DNA of 47,554 nucleotides from Mesostigma viride (Eukaryota; Streptophyta; Mesostigmatophyceae; Mesostigmatales; Mesostigmataceae). The notes beneath the pieces are model-generated. The model was not told the DNA's origin, did no database searches, and worked only from the letters and a program-made list of their open reading frames with translations. Of this stretch, positions 20,790-30,429 are shown one piece after another (positions within the stretch are counted from its first letter, which is position 1; each line of letters begins with the position of its first letter). Location of the stretch: contig RPFO01000296.1 in the NCBI GenBank assembly GCA_009746045.1, forward strand, positions 470,001 to 517,554. Reading direction: 5' to 3'. Both the position numbers and the translations under genes were made by a program.

Positions 20790-21180
20790 GACGTGGCAAC
20801 CACCATGGATGATCGATGCACCTTCAAAGAACACTGAGCTAGTAGAGGACTTGGGGGGGCTACTACTAGGCCTAGCTCTCCGTGATTTGGAACATGCAAG
20901 ATGATGGACAAGGCCAAACTTGTGGGCCCAGGTCATAGAGGACAACAAACCCCCTCCCGTGCATGGGGAAGCGCACACATGTTTGCAAACGCGGGAATGA
21001 GCACGCTAGACAGGACCCCTAGGGTAGAGAGCTTAGAATAATAGAGTTCAATGGCTTGGTGTTGTATGTTACTAGATAAATTAGACCGGTAGGATAATTT
21101 GCGTGTCCGGCCCCATCCATCGGGGTTAATGCTCCGTGACTCCCCAACGGGAGCACGAGTTTAATAATTAATTAATTTAT
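20790..21180 (+). mobile_element. LINE 3' end, second copy
   Basis: Matches 17190-17410 (CACCTTCAAAGAACA, GAGGACTTGGGGGGGC, CCGTGATTTGGAA, GATGGACAAGGCCAA, GGTCATAGAGGACAACAAAC) and ends with the same tail at 21118 (ATCGGGGTTAATGCTCCGTG, then ACTCCCCAACGGGAGCACGA) followed by TTAATAATTAATTAAT. This probably terminates the plus-strand LINE whose ORF1 remnant lies at 18945-20345. Confidence 0.75.
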
Positions 21181-21336
21181 TTATAAGCACGTGACTACCT
21201 CACGTGGGTGCCAATACAGAGTAAAGGAACCTTCCGAACCCTATATACACAGCGAGAAGGAGGGAGGGCGCCCTAGCTTCTCTCACTGCCGCAGGTGGGC
21301 AGGCCACAGAGCGCTCTCTCCACGGCATGGTGCATC

Positions 21337-21537
21337 ATGCCGGGGCGCAACACTGTGGGTGCAATACGTTGCAACCAGTGCAATACCATAGGTAGGCTGA
21401 CGCATAGCTTATGCTACAAATGTGAGGTGGGCTCAAGACGTCGGCTAATTAAGGCGCAAGCTGATGACCACAAGGTGCCAGAGCTATACTTGAAGGTACT
21501 AAAACGCTTTGCGCTAATATCGTTTCAAGTACTGTAA
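21337..21537 (+). CDS. Hypothetical 66-residue protein with a CX2C...CX2C motif
   Basis: An ATG-started frame with CNQC and CYKC ten residues apart, followed by a basic stretch (GSRRRLIKAQ). The cysteine spacing suits a small zinc ribbon. I do not recognise the protein. It lies between LINE remnants and could be a transposon-encoded peptide or a chance frame. No promoter or homology is visible from the sequence alone. Confidence 0.25.
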   Translation: MPGRNTVGAIRCNQCNTIGRLTHSLCYKCEVGSRRRLIKAQADDHKVPELYLKVLKRFALISFQVL

Positions 21538-21599
21538 TGCCTACTAAGCTAGTTATCCCATCATCGATTGCCCCCATCTAGACAACTAGCTGGAGTGCT

Positions 21600-21860
21600 C
21601 TATCCCGGGGAAGCCCGGCGGGGCTTCCACAGTTTCTTGTTGACATAGAGGTCCCCGCCCCGCCAGTACACTTGGGGCTTCTCGGGGTTGGTCTTGTGGC
21701 GGATGTAGTCGGGCCACTGATCGCGGCGTTGCTGCTGCTGGGCTGGCGTCAGGTCGTCGTCAAGCGACCAGGAGGTGTCCACCAGCTTCTTGCGGCGAGA
21801 GAGGAACCGAACTCGGGCTGTGATGTCGCTGAAGGTGAGGACCACTGGAGGGGGGCCAGC
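21600..21860 (-). pseudogene. LINE ORF1-like protein, C-terminal part, split by LTR element 1
   Basis: The minus strand encodes VVLTFSDITARVRFLSRRKK, then SLDDDLTPAQQQQRRDQWPD and WRGGDLYVNKKLW, ending at a TAG codon at about 21600. This pattern (RRKxL...DLTPxQ...QWP...FWRGxxLFVNG) is typical of ORF1/nucleic-acid-binding proteins of LINEs. The frame continues on the other side of LTR element 1 (31844-31927) and, beyond LTR element 2, into 40421-40450. Both insertions are flanked by 5-bp duplications. Confidence 0.7.
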
Positions 21861-22534
21861 TGTTACGTCCCAGCCCAGACACACCTAGCCTGAGCTATAC
21901 GTAGCGAAAGACCCTTCTTGCCGGAATTAGGAATAATTCAAGGTAGCCTACTAAAGTAGGTTGCGCTTCACGACGTGAGTCGTGAGATATCTGGCATCAC
22001 GGCTTGATGCCAAGCTAATTAGTACACACTTATATTGGCTAGCAACACCAATTACAAATGGATAATTGCCCCGGGCTCAATGTGTAGGCGTATTCGCACG
22101 TATCATTCATTAAACCAAGAGGACGAGACTCTCGTCCTCGGACCAATTTCACCTAGGTCTGCCACTACGCTGGCAAGGGGCGCCGACATGGCGCCGACCT
22201 TTCAAAGCATGCAGTCCACACAAGATCCTCGGGTCGACATCGACCCTCGCCTACAGAATCCACGCATGAGTACAATATCTCAACTAGCTATAAAGTACGC
22301 AGCGCGGCGCGACTGCACCGGCCCCTAGAAGATACACGCATACAACAACCTAGGCCCAAAATAACTGGTCCGAATCACCCAAACTGTCATAGTTCCATAC
22401 AAAAGTCCTGACCAAGGGACAATTCCCAAATTAAGTCCCGAAATGAGTCCCAAAGTCCTACGGACCATGACAACAAGTCAAACTACATAATTTATTCCAT
22501 TGTTACGTCCGTCCAAAAGGGCCGGGACGTAACA
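21861..22534 (-). repeat. LTR of element 1 (3' LTR in element direction)
   Basis: 674 bp. Differs from its partner mainly by three small indels (extra TA in GAGCTATACG, extra ACT in CCTACTAAAG, one A fewer near 22491). It contains a 9-bp stem with a 3-base loop (GAGGACGAG act CTCGTCCTC, 22119-22139) and a terminal stem TGTTACGTCC...GGACGTAACA at 22501-22534. Confidence 0.93.
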
Positions 22535-22548
22535 CTCCTCCCCCCCAC
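22535..22548 (-). other. Polypurine tract of element 1
   Basis: The complement reads GTGGGGGGGAGGAG directly before the LTR on the minus strand, the expected plus-strand priming site. Confidence 0.75.
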
Positions 22549-23358
22549 GGGGGTCGGTAGTCCCTACCGTACAAGAGATAGAAAGGAAACAAGTAAGCTA
22601 CTATAAGAGTACTATGTCCCAACCCCGGTTCACCCGCGGGTTAGTAATACCAATTCCTCTAGAGGTCGATACACAGGACCAACCCTGACGTAGTAGCATG
22701 AAACAGGATGACAGGATCATTCCGCCATCCGTCATAAAACTCTCACAACCATCTCAGCGACCGCCGTTGTTGACGCGCCGATCCACTGGAGCCACCTTAG
22801 GGGGCGCCACCGCGTGCCCTATCCCATCCACATAATAATGCACAGTCCATGTAATCCCGCGCAACCAGTCCTGAGGTCCTGAGCAGCCTCAAACTTGATG
22901 AAATGTTGACCATAGGGGTACTATGTCCCAGCCCTTGTGCACCAACGGGCCAGTGAAACCAGGTCCCCCCAGACTTGCCACGCAAGGGCAACTCTTTATA
23001 TAGCCAATCGGGACTGTCAGCAGGAGGGAATATTTTTCATGCATACAACTTGATGATCCGGCCGACGAGGTGGCCAGTCATGTATCCCGTCCAGCCGAAA
23101 CCCAGCCTTACAGCGCGACTGATGCGCGTAATCACATGACGATTAAGAAGTACTACTAGCGTCGACGACGGTGAGGCACAGCATGCAGTGCAGGCCCCAT
23201 GCTCAGAAGCGAGGGCGTGCACCAGAAGAATCTGATCCATCGCCTCACTACCGACAGCTGTACGCGTCCTCTCAAATACAGGCGCGCCGTGAGCCAACCG
23301 ACCATGCAACGTGGCCGTCCCTGGCCGCCGCTGGAGTGGCTGTATAGCGGGGGAAGCC

Positions 23359-23557
23359 CTAGCGTGGCCGCTAGAGTGCGCCTCCCCTGCACCTGCGAAC
23401 GCATGCAGGTGCCCGCAAGGCCCTAGTGTGTCCACTAGAGTGCGCCCCGCCGTCTCTATCCAGCGCAGGAAACAGGCAAAGTCGATCAACACCGGAAACT
23501 TGGATAATATGGCACGTTAAGTGCCCAAAACTAGCAGGGCCCCAGCGTGTCCACTGG
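23359..23557 (-). repeat. Three spaced copies of a small hairpin element
   Basis: Plus-strand cores: CTAGCG tggc CGCTAG (23359-23374), CTAGTG tgtc CACTAG (23423-23438), CCAGCG tgtc CACTGG (23542-23557). Each is followed by AGTGCGCC. Stem positions change in pairs between copies; the third has one G-U-type pair if read as minus-strand RNA. Confidence 0.7.
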
Positions 23558-25597
23558 AGTGCGCCCTGCCAACTCCTCCACGAAGCTGCAGTAGTTTAGG
23601 CACAACACCACTCCGGCCGACGTGCATAGACCGGAGCAGTCGCCGGTCCCCGCATTCCTTACTGCCAATGTGCCTGAACTCCACCGCAAGCGGGGGAAAA
23701 CTCCTCAGCTCGCAGTCACACCCTCCGTGACACTTGCACAGCAAGAGCACGGTTGATGTTTGCGCAGGCCCATATGCATGTGATGCTCGAGGCCGCCGAC
23801 GTGGACTGCATAGCGCCCGCAATGCCCGCACTTATACAATGCAATGGGCAGGTCGGGGAGTGACACGCCTTGCAGGAACTGCCGTATCAGTAACGTTGCC
23901 CCTGCGAGACACCGTGCTGCTCATGGAGTAGGGCCGAAGCAACCCCGCAGTCCCAAACAAGAGCTCCTCGGGCTCGATCGCGCCCAGCCACAGGTGCTCA
24001 GCACATACAGCGATCGTGGGCCGGGGTCAACCGCGCACGACCGATCACCGCCTGTCCACCCCGCTTGACTGTCTTGCCCAGGAGCCCGATTCCCGCAACA
24101 GAAACACGCCCCATGTATGCAGTCCCCACCGCGCATTGCCACATCCCCCACTCGAAGCTTGAAGGCCTCTCACCACCCCTGTACCAGTGCATGGCCATGG
24201 GGTATAGTACATTTTGAAGCCCACACAGCCCGCCCGCCATGCACATGGAACGCCCTGCTCTGAGTCCCTCATCCATGCAACCTCGTAGGCGCGCGGACAC
24301 GAGCCACTTGCAAATCACGCTCGATCGGCCTCCACCAGTGGTGCAAGGAACAACTCCCTACCGGGCTCAGCCCACAGGAGGGACGCGAACACTGCGCGAT
24401 GGTAGCCATGCACAGGGTCGCGGGCAGTGACTAGGTGCTCAGACTCCAGCAGCTCGATCCTGCCTGCCTCTCAGTCTCGGGTCGCCGTTACTACAGTCCC
24501 CGTGACTCGCCCTCGACGGCCCGATCCCGCACGTCCCATGTACCTCAGTGCTCTGCCATGGCTCAGCGCGCGTCAGCGCCGGGTCCGCTCAGAGCGGACG
24601 TACCGGCCCAATGCAGTGATACCGGGTGTTACTCGGACACCGGCAGTCTGCGGGGCGACAGCGCCACATCATGTGGCATCGGCACCATGCACGCGCACTG
24701 TTGAGGCGGTGAGACAATGACCGGACACCGCCACCTGCTTCTGATGCAACCACGACCGGCACCAGCGCAACCAGTGCAACCACGACCGGCTGGGTCATCC
24801 ACCACTACTGCCGGCAGTACGTGCTGTCGCCATGCAACTGCACCGTGCCCGCATATGCTTGCAGCCCCGGGGGCCCTTACTCCCGACGGTCGCGGCGGAC
24901 GCGGGCGCGCCCCGCATGCACGGTTACTCGAGCCCAGGAGTGCCCTGACCCAGCTAGGCGTCGACTCAATGCCGGGGTAGCCAATTGGTTGGCTACCGAC
25001 AATTCAACAAGGTGCTGTACATCTGTTTGCCGGCCGACCACGATTCAGTACAGGCTCCGCCCTGCCTGATCGCCCAGTCGCATCGGGGTTGCAACAGCCT
25101 CCACGCACCGTGCCGTCTCCATGCACCGTGTCGCAATGGTGAAATTAATCACGTACGGGTGCACGAGAAGCGAGGCGCGTCCCTCATGCGCCAGGAAGTC
25201 AGGGAGCCGTGACTCATAGCCGCCAGCCGGAAGACTCCCTATAATAATACTTGGCCGCGTGCCATGGGACTCCGCGTCCGTTGGTCACGCGGGACGCGAC
25301 GTGCAGTCAGGCCGTAGTCTGGGGTCACTGGCACTCGCTGCCGAATCCGGCATCCCACGCGGAGATGCCTCGGTACGGACGCCTTAGTAGTAGAATCATC
25401 AAGCATCCGGTGAGCCCATGTCCAAAAAGGCCAGGACCATGTGCACATGCGGTGCTGAGTGCCTGACGTGGTCCTCTTCGGGACGACCCGTTCAAGCCCA
25501 CCGCCAACTGCAGATTATCCCATAGAGAATATATCATGGAGAAAATATATTATATAGAAAATAGAGAATATCGAAAATATATAATATCCGCACGCTG

Positions 25598-25706
25598 GCG
25601 CATCGATCCCTGGCATGGCAGTAGAAGGGTCGTCGGATCCACGCGCGGCTGCGCATCGATCCCTGGCATGGCAGTAGAAGGGTCGTCGGATCCACGCGCG
25701 GCTGCG
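25598..25706. repeat. 53-bp direct tandem duplication
   Basis: CATCGATCCCTGGCATGGCA and the following 33 bases are repeated exactly (25601 and 25654). Confidence 0.9.
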
Positions 25707-25964
25707 CGGTGGATTCCTACATAGATGGCCGGCTCGATCCAACGCCGAACCGTGCCGATCATACAGGAGCTAGATATAGTTAAGAAGAGTATGGTATCAT
25801 AAGGAAGTGTAGTGGACCAGTACAAGTACTTAGTATATAAAAGGTAGGTATAGTAAAGAAGTATATGGTATTATTAGTAGCCATCTGGTTTCATACGCTC
25901 TGCGACCCCTCCCCTTCCCCCGGGGACGACGCGTCCACGCGATCGTCCAATTACTGCCAAGGAG

Positions 25965-26370
25965 TCAAGGATGCTGGACCGCCGGGCGCTCGTGTGTAAT
26001 GCGATATGCCCTATACTCGCCGTCAGGGCACCAAAAGGAACCATCGGGAAACCAAACTACTCGCCGGCGCACGCGAATGTCCACATCCAGCGCGTCCAAA
26101 GTCGAGCCCAATGATGATGTCCGCTGCGCCCAGCGGTGCGATGGTCGCAGCCAGGTCGAACGGGGTGCCTTGCAGCACACCTTTGATATCTGCCAGACCG
26201 GGCGATTGGTGTTGGCGACCATCCGAGTGGGTCAGATGCACGGCCGTCCGGTGTGGGGGCTGGGCGTCAGGCCCAGCCGGCGCACCAGTGCCGCGTTGAT
26301 GAAGGACGTGGAAGCGCCTGTGTCGACCAAAAACTTGACATCCATGACGGTTGGTTGGCCGTGTCTGAAT
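25965..26370 (-). pseudogene. Retropepsin (aspartic protease) of element 1, frameshifted
   Basis: The minus strand reads QPTVMDVKFLVDTGASTSFI then NAALVRRLGL, the catalytic DTGAS motif of retroviral-type proteases. In a second frame it continues TPFDLAATIAPLGAADIII then GLDFG, the conserved second-half hydrophobic-Gly motif (ILGxDF). Then LDVDIRVRRRVVWFPDG follows in a third frame. At least two frame changes and a TGA interrupt it, so it is not translated as one protein. Confidence 0.8.
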
Positions 26371-26398
26371 ATATTATTACATTCTCATATATAAAATA

Positions 26399-26640
26399 TC
26401 CCATTACCGCCAACGGTACCCTATATAAAACCACTAGTGCTAGACGCCTAATAGTAATTTCCCATTACCGCCAACGGCGTCTATGCATGGGGTCAGTGTA
26501 TGATTCCAAACACCCCCCTTACTGCTGATAGCATGATAACAGGGTGACCTGCTACTGTGCAGGACCAATGCACCCTTCGTACTACTGACATCGTGATAAC
26601 AGGGTGACCTGCTACTGTGCAGGACCAATGCACCCTTGGT
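26399..26640. repeat. 60-bp tandem duplication and a repeated 17-mer
   Basis: 26520-26579 and 26580-26639 are near-identical 60-bp copies (GTGATAACAGGGTGACCTGC, TACTGTGCAGGACCAATGCA). CCCATTACCGCCAACGG occurs at about 26399 and 26461. Both are between the nested LINE and the protease remnant. Confidence 0.85.
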
Positions 26641-26811
26641 ATTTGGTACAGATGTGGGGCAAAACAGACACCCCCCCTTGCCCTACACAGGTGGGCATTC
26701 TCAGAATGGCTAAGGTGGCCAGCCACTAGGACTGGAAAAGCGCACCGGACTGAACATATTATAAAAATATAATTATTAGTTAAATATACTTATATATTAT
26801 ATATATTGTAG

Positions 26812-27648
26812 GGTATTCTGCACACGGCTGATTGGATTGCTCTTTTTGCGGACCTCAACGCCCAGGGACGTGCGTGGCTGTTCTCGCTTTCCTTGCGGAG
26901 TGTGGGCTCGGCGTACCTTCGTGCTCTTCCCATGGCCCCCCCATTCGCCTTGGCTCCCAGCCACTACTCGGTGGCGCTCCGGCACCAGCTATTTGCCCCG
27001 CAGCCTCTTGTTCCGGCCGGGCGGCCTTGTGGTAGCTGTGGGCAGCCGCTGGATCCCACGGGGACTCACTACCTTGCCTGCATGGGGGGCCAACAGAATC
27101 AGAATTGGTATTTGTATTTGCACACTGTCCTCCTGACGGTGGTGCTCGCCATGATTCGGTCGGTCTTCCCCCACGCGAACATCCGGTCCGAGGATGCGGA
27201 TGGCGCTGCCTTCTATTCCCCCAACCACCGGCCTGACATCGTGGTGCTGGACTTTGAGGGGGGTGGACGGCATCTGCTTATTGACGTTTCGGTGGCGCGG
27301 CCCTTGGCTCTTAGCCACGTGGCTGGGGCCTCCCTCACGGCAGGTTACACGGCGGACCGGGCGGAGCGGGCCAAGCTCCTGGCCTATGGCGACGTCGGGC
27401 ACCATCGTGTGGTGCCCTTTGTCCTGGAGGAGTTTGGGGCCATGGGGCCCCTGACCTCCGCCTTCTTCAAGGAGTGTTGCCGGCTCCGGGAGGACCGGCT
27501 GGACCTGGAGGGCCAGCGGGCCCCATGGTCGGCGCGGACCTGGACGTCATATTGGCGTCAGCGCTTGTCGGTGGCGCTGACTCGGGCCATGGCTGACATC
27601 ATGCTCCGCCGTACGCGGGCTGATTTTGCGGTGCAGCAGGGCTATTAG
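26812..27648 (+). CDS. C-terminal LINE protein fragment: CCHC-like motif plus PD-(D/E)XK-like nuclease domain
   Basis: 279 codons open from the insertion boundary to TAG; the first Met-type start inside is about 26893 (GTG is not needed if the fragment is read as a truncation). It opens with DWIALFADLNAQGRAWLFSL, followed by CGSCGQPLDPTGTHYLAC (CX2C...HX4C), RPDIVVLDFEGGGRHLLIDV (PD...D.V core of restriction-like nucleases), and a conserved tail VVPFVLEEFGAMGP...LSVALTRAMADIML. This set is familiar from the C-terminus of LINE-type proteins in algae and sponges. The ORF is intact but lacks reverse transcriptase and a start, so I treat it as a recent fragment rather than a host gene. Confidence 0.75.
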   Translation, partial: GILHTADWIALFADLNAQGRAWLFSLSLRSVGSAYLRALPMAPPFALAPSHYSVALRHQLFAPQPLVPAGRPCGSCGQPLDPTGTHYLACMGGQQNQNWYLYLHTVLLTVVLAMIRSVFPHANIRSEDADGAAFYSPNHRPDIVVLDFEGGGRHLLIDVSVARPLALSHVAGASLTAGYTADRAERAKLLAYGDVGHHRVVPFVLEEFGAMGPLTSAFFKECCRLREDRLDLEGQRAPWSARTWTSYWRQRLSVALTRAMADIMLRRTRADFAVQQGY

Positions 27649-27786
27649 GTTCCTCCCGTTAGGCGTTTCCATTGGTCTTATCGTAGTATAGAGCTTTGAC
27701 ATGGCTCTGTATATTATAGGTTTATAGCTGGGCGTTTGCTTTGGTTTGAGTGATTTCACTCTGTTGTAAGTAATTATATTTTTTAA
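26812..27786 (+). mobile_element. 5'-truncated LINE nested in element 1, 13-bp target duplication
   Basis: 975-bp insert flanked by ATATATATTGTAG at 26799-26811 and 27787-27799. Its coding frame is already open at the first inserted base, as expected when a LINE insertion is truncated at the 5' end. The short 3' part ends in an AT-rich stretch. Confidence 0.8.
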
Positions 27787-27888
27787 ATATATATTGTAGT
27801 ATGCTTCCCAGCGGCAAACTCGTAACCGGCCACTGCTGGTGACTCAAAGGTCGCACGCTGTCCGGAGGCTAGTCGATGAGCCTCGATC

Positions 27889-28395
27889 TCATTGACCGCG
27901 CGCAGCACGCCCTTGGTAGAACTCATCGCTGGCGGCCGCGGCTGCTGGTGCTGAGTCGTGAACTGCCGGGCCTGCTGGCGCCCGCTCGTCCGCGTTGCGG
28001 GGCTTGTCCCTTGGGCCGGAGGAGTCCGGGCGACTGCCGAACGCCGAGCCTGAAAACCTGGGCTCGGTCTCCCCCGTGCCACGTCCAGCGTGTCTGCTAC
28101 GGAGTTTGGGGCAGTCGCGCCTGAGGTGACCCACCTCAAGGCACATGAAGCAACGGGCTTTACTCGCGTCGATGGCGTTGAGGCCATGGTCAGCGTTCCC
28201 GTCCTCCAGGTCATCGGGGGAGTCCTCGTTCCCCTCGCCGTCGTGCGGGGGAGCTGGCCTGAAGAAACGGCGCACTGAGGGTGCACGCCCGCGAGCCACC
28301 ACGTCGGCCACCTGTAGAAGATACCTCTGGATATTCAAGATGTCCCACTCCTCCCAAGGGACCTCAGCGTAGTGCTTGAATATACCTCGTCCTGC
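27889..28395 (-). CDS. Gag C-terminal part with zinc knuckle (element 1)
   Basis: The minus strand encodes NIQRYLLQVADVVARGR, then CFMCLEVGHLRRDC, an exact CX2CX4HX4C nucleocapsid zinc knuckle, followed by a Ser/Pro/Gly-rich tail. The frame can be read upstream to about 28395 (FKHYAEVPWEEWDIL), overlapping the end of the main gag frame, which is displaced by one base. This is either a one-base loss in the TATATTCAAG stretch near 28381 or recoding; a simple mutation is more likely. Confidence 0.8.
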   Translation of the reverse strand, partial: AGRGIFKHYAEVPWEEWDILNIQRYLLQVADVVARGRAPSVRRFFRPAPPHDGEGNEDSPDDLEDGNADHGLNAIDASKARCFMCLEVGHLRRDCPKLRSRHAGRGTGETEPRFSGSAFGSRPDSSGPRDKPRNADERAPAGPAVHDSAPAAAAASDEFYQGRAARGQ

Positions 28396-29604
28396 AGCTC
28401 GGGACAGAGTGCCTCGATGAACCTGATCTTGTACTCATACCAGGTCATGTCGGTCAGATAGGCGGCGCTGGACTCAAACTTGGACAGAAACTCGCGATAT
28501 GGGGTGGTCCCCTGGCGCAGCTTGCTGAAGGCCATCCGCTCGTGGAGTGTAGCATCTGGGGGCACCAGCTTGCGACGCACTCGGTCCATCAGTTCCGCCA
28601 AGGTTTGCGGGTATGACTGGGACGCGATGCTCTCACAGTTCAAGATGCTTATCACCGAGGGGTCCATACAGGAGTTAATCACGAGATCAATCAGATCGCT
28701 GGTGGCCAGCTGCCAGTTGTGATGGTTGCGCCAGATGGTATACTGCCGTCGCCACATGCGTCCCCATTCCTCTACCTCGCGCGGTTTCATGTCCGCGTGC
28801 AGCTTGGGTACATTCTTGAAATTGGGCATCGGTGGGGCCTTTACCGCGGCGGTGACGGGCCCACCGACGTCTACGTGGGGGATATCGCCGAAGTCGGGGG
28901 GCTGCGACCGGGGGAGAGAGCTGGATCTGGGCGGCGTACCATGAGTCCGCCGCACCTGGACGGATGAGGGGTGTTCGTACCCCGGGTCATCCAAGGCCAC
29001 CCTGCTGAAGCTGAGGTTGCCAGCAGGCGCTGGCGAGGGGACCGCGCTTTGGTCAAGCACCCGTGGGCGCTGCGGTTGAGGTGCCGGGCGCTGGACTGGC
29101 GTGTGAGTCTCCTCGTCTCTGGTGGTGACACTGCTCCTGGTCTCCCCTGGGCTGGTCCGTGGTCTATGAGTACCAACGGGCGGGCCCTGAGTGACAGTTC
29201 CCTCGTCCGCCTCGTTAGTCCCTACCAGGTCATCGAACTCGCCATCTGCCCCTGGGATCTCCCCTTCCTCATCCGAATACCAGAGCGCCGTGGGTAACAG
29301 AGACGTGCTGCCGAAGGACACTCTGCGTCTGCCCCGGTGTGTGGGGCCCGGTGGAGGTCCCTGGGGCCGCCCCCGACCTGCCCAAGGATGCGTGGGCCGC
29401 CCGGTGGCTGGCTGCTGATGGCGGTAGTGCAGGGTATCTTCATGCTCGTCCCCCTGCTGCTCAGGATCCGATGGTGGCCATTGTGGTCTCGTCTGGAGTT
29501 GTTGTTGCTGTAACCGGGGTTGCCGTTGTTGCTGCTGCTGCTGCGGTGGTTGCTGCTGCTGCTGCTGCGGTCGTTGCTGCTGCTGCTGCTGTTGCTGTCG
29601 TTGC

Positions 29605-29666
<62 letters not shown>

Positions 29667-29963
29667 CGGCTGCGAGCCCCCCTGGAGTATCTCTTGGTCA
29701 CTTCTGTCCTCTTCCTGCCTTGTCAAGGCGTCTAGATTGTCCCCATCCGCTGGGGAACTAGATCTGGATCGTAGGGAGCCTTCCACAGGTCTCTCCATGA
29801 CCTCACCTGTACCTGTCTCTACTTGGACTTGTGGTGGTACCTCTAGCCCTTCTGTACCGTGCTCGTGGTTGTCTACCGGTTCTATCTCTCTATTATCTGA
29901 ATCTCTCTCCCTAAGCTCGTCTTCTGTCTCTCTGGCGTTCCTTGTTTGGTACCGTGTTGGCAT
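28335..29963 (-). CDS. gag: Gag polyprotein (element 1), 542 residues
   Basis: Structural protein of the retrotransposon particle. Starts MPTRYQTRNARETEDELRER. Residues about 95-155 are a Gln-rich, partly (CAG)n-coded stretch; the middle is Pro/Arg/Thr-rich. From about residue 400 comes an alpha-helical retrotransposon-gag-like region (PNFKNVPKLHADMKPREVEE, then WRRQYTIWRNHHNW, ELMDRVRRKLVP, FSKLRQGTTPYREFLSKFES and YEYKIRFIEALCPEL). It ends in an out-of-frame tail, just before the zinc-knuckle frame. The start codon is 128 bp downstream of the preceding ORF on the minus strand. The long open frame suggests recent selection or recent insertion. Confidence 0.85.
29505..29680 (-). repeat. (CTG)n/(CAG)n tract coding the gag poly-Gln region
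   Basis: Trinucleotide tract with GTT and CGT interruptions; it codes for glutamines in the minus-strand gag frame. The same tract gives Leu-, Ala- or Ser-rich shadow frames. Confidence 0.9.
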
Positions 29964-30090
29964 GGTGCTCGTACCGGTACCTTACACAGCAGGCATCACC
30001 TCCCCAGGAAGAAGAGAGAGAGAAAGAGCAACCACGTGCTATGGATCTATAGATATAGAACCTAGTATTACTACCTAGTAATAGTATCCT

Positions 30091-30429
30091 CTACTGCTTG
30101 CTAGGGCCAATGGTCAGCTGAGAGAAGGTAACTGTAACTGCTGTCCCCTCCCCCTGACTGCTGAGCGTGGGTGGCTTGGAGCATTCACGTGTGATGTGCA
30201 TCCCCTCAGGCAATGGCATGTGTTCCCTAACAAACCTATCTGCATCTGTAATGTTATCAAACCCTTTCCACTTAGCACTAGAGCCTTGGGACAATATCTT
30301 ATCTTTAATGTGTTCCTCACAAGTCTTCCAGCTGTAGAATATAGCAGGTCTACCCTTATCCCCGTCGTGAGCTACTGCATAGTAAGGAAATCCAGACTGT
30401 CCACCCTTGTTTATTTTACGTCGGGGCAT
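30091..30429 (-). CDS. Stand-alone RNase H1 N-terminal / viroplasmin-like domain protein, 112 residues
   Basis: Encoded just before gag in element 1. Residues 14-70 read FPYYAVAHDGDKGRPAIFYS, WKTCEEHIKD and AKWKGFDNITDADRFVREH. The pattern YYAV-x-x-G-x-x-x-G-I/F-x-S-W-x-x-C-x-x-x-I ... F-x-x-x-x-A-x-x-F is that of the Cauli_VI/RNase H1 hybrid-binding domain, which binds RNA:DNA hybrids or dsRNA. There is no RNase H catalytic domain attached. The ORF is intact from ATG to stop. Plausible roles are chaperoning reverse transcription or RNA binding in the particle; this is inference. Confidence 0.7.
   Translation of the reverse strand: MPRRKINKGGQSGFPYYAVAHDGDKGRPAIFYSWKTCEEHIKDKILSQGSSAKWKGFDNITDADRFVREHMPLPEGMHITRECSKPPTLSSQGEGTAVTVTFSQLTIGPSKQ

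Larger units (their letters stand above)
22549..25964 (-). other. Eroded internal region of element 1, no recognisable RT or integrase
   Basis: 3.4 kb with no frame longer than about 150 residues and none with RT, RNase H or integrase motifs on either strand. Notable contents are three covarying hairpins (23359-23557), duplicated CTATGTCCCA pieces near 22611 and 22921, and a 53-bp tandem duplication (25598-25706). Two AT-rich patches lie at 25520-25590 and 25760-25880. Confidence 0.6.

Noticed and set aside
22035-22328. 97-codon plus-strand frame, also present at 31343-31636
   Set aside because: Lies in the LTR, antisense to the element, and is duplicated only because the LTR is.
23037-23160. 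Chromodomain-like string (GWTGYMTGHLV) on the minus strand as part of an integrase
   Set aside because: No integrase core nearby, and the aromatic-cage pattern is not convincing.
29339-29761. Ala- and Leu-rich plus-strand proteins opposite the gag Gln stretch
   Set aside because: Shadow frames of the CAG/CTG tract; the minus-strand gag frame continues into recognisable gag sequence.
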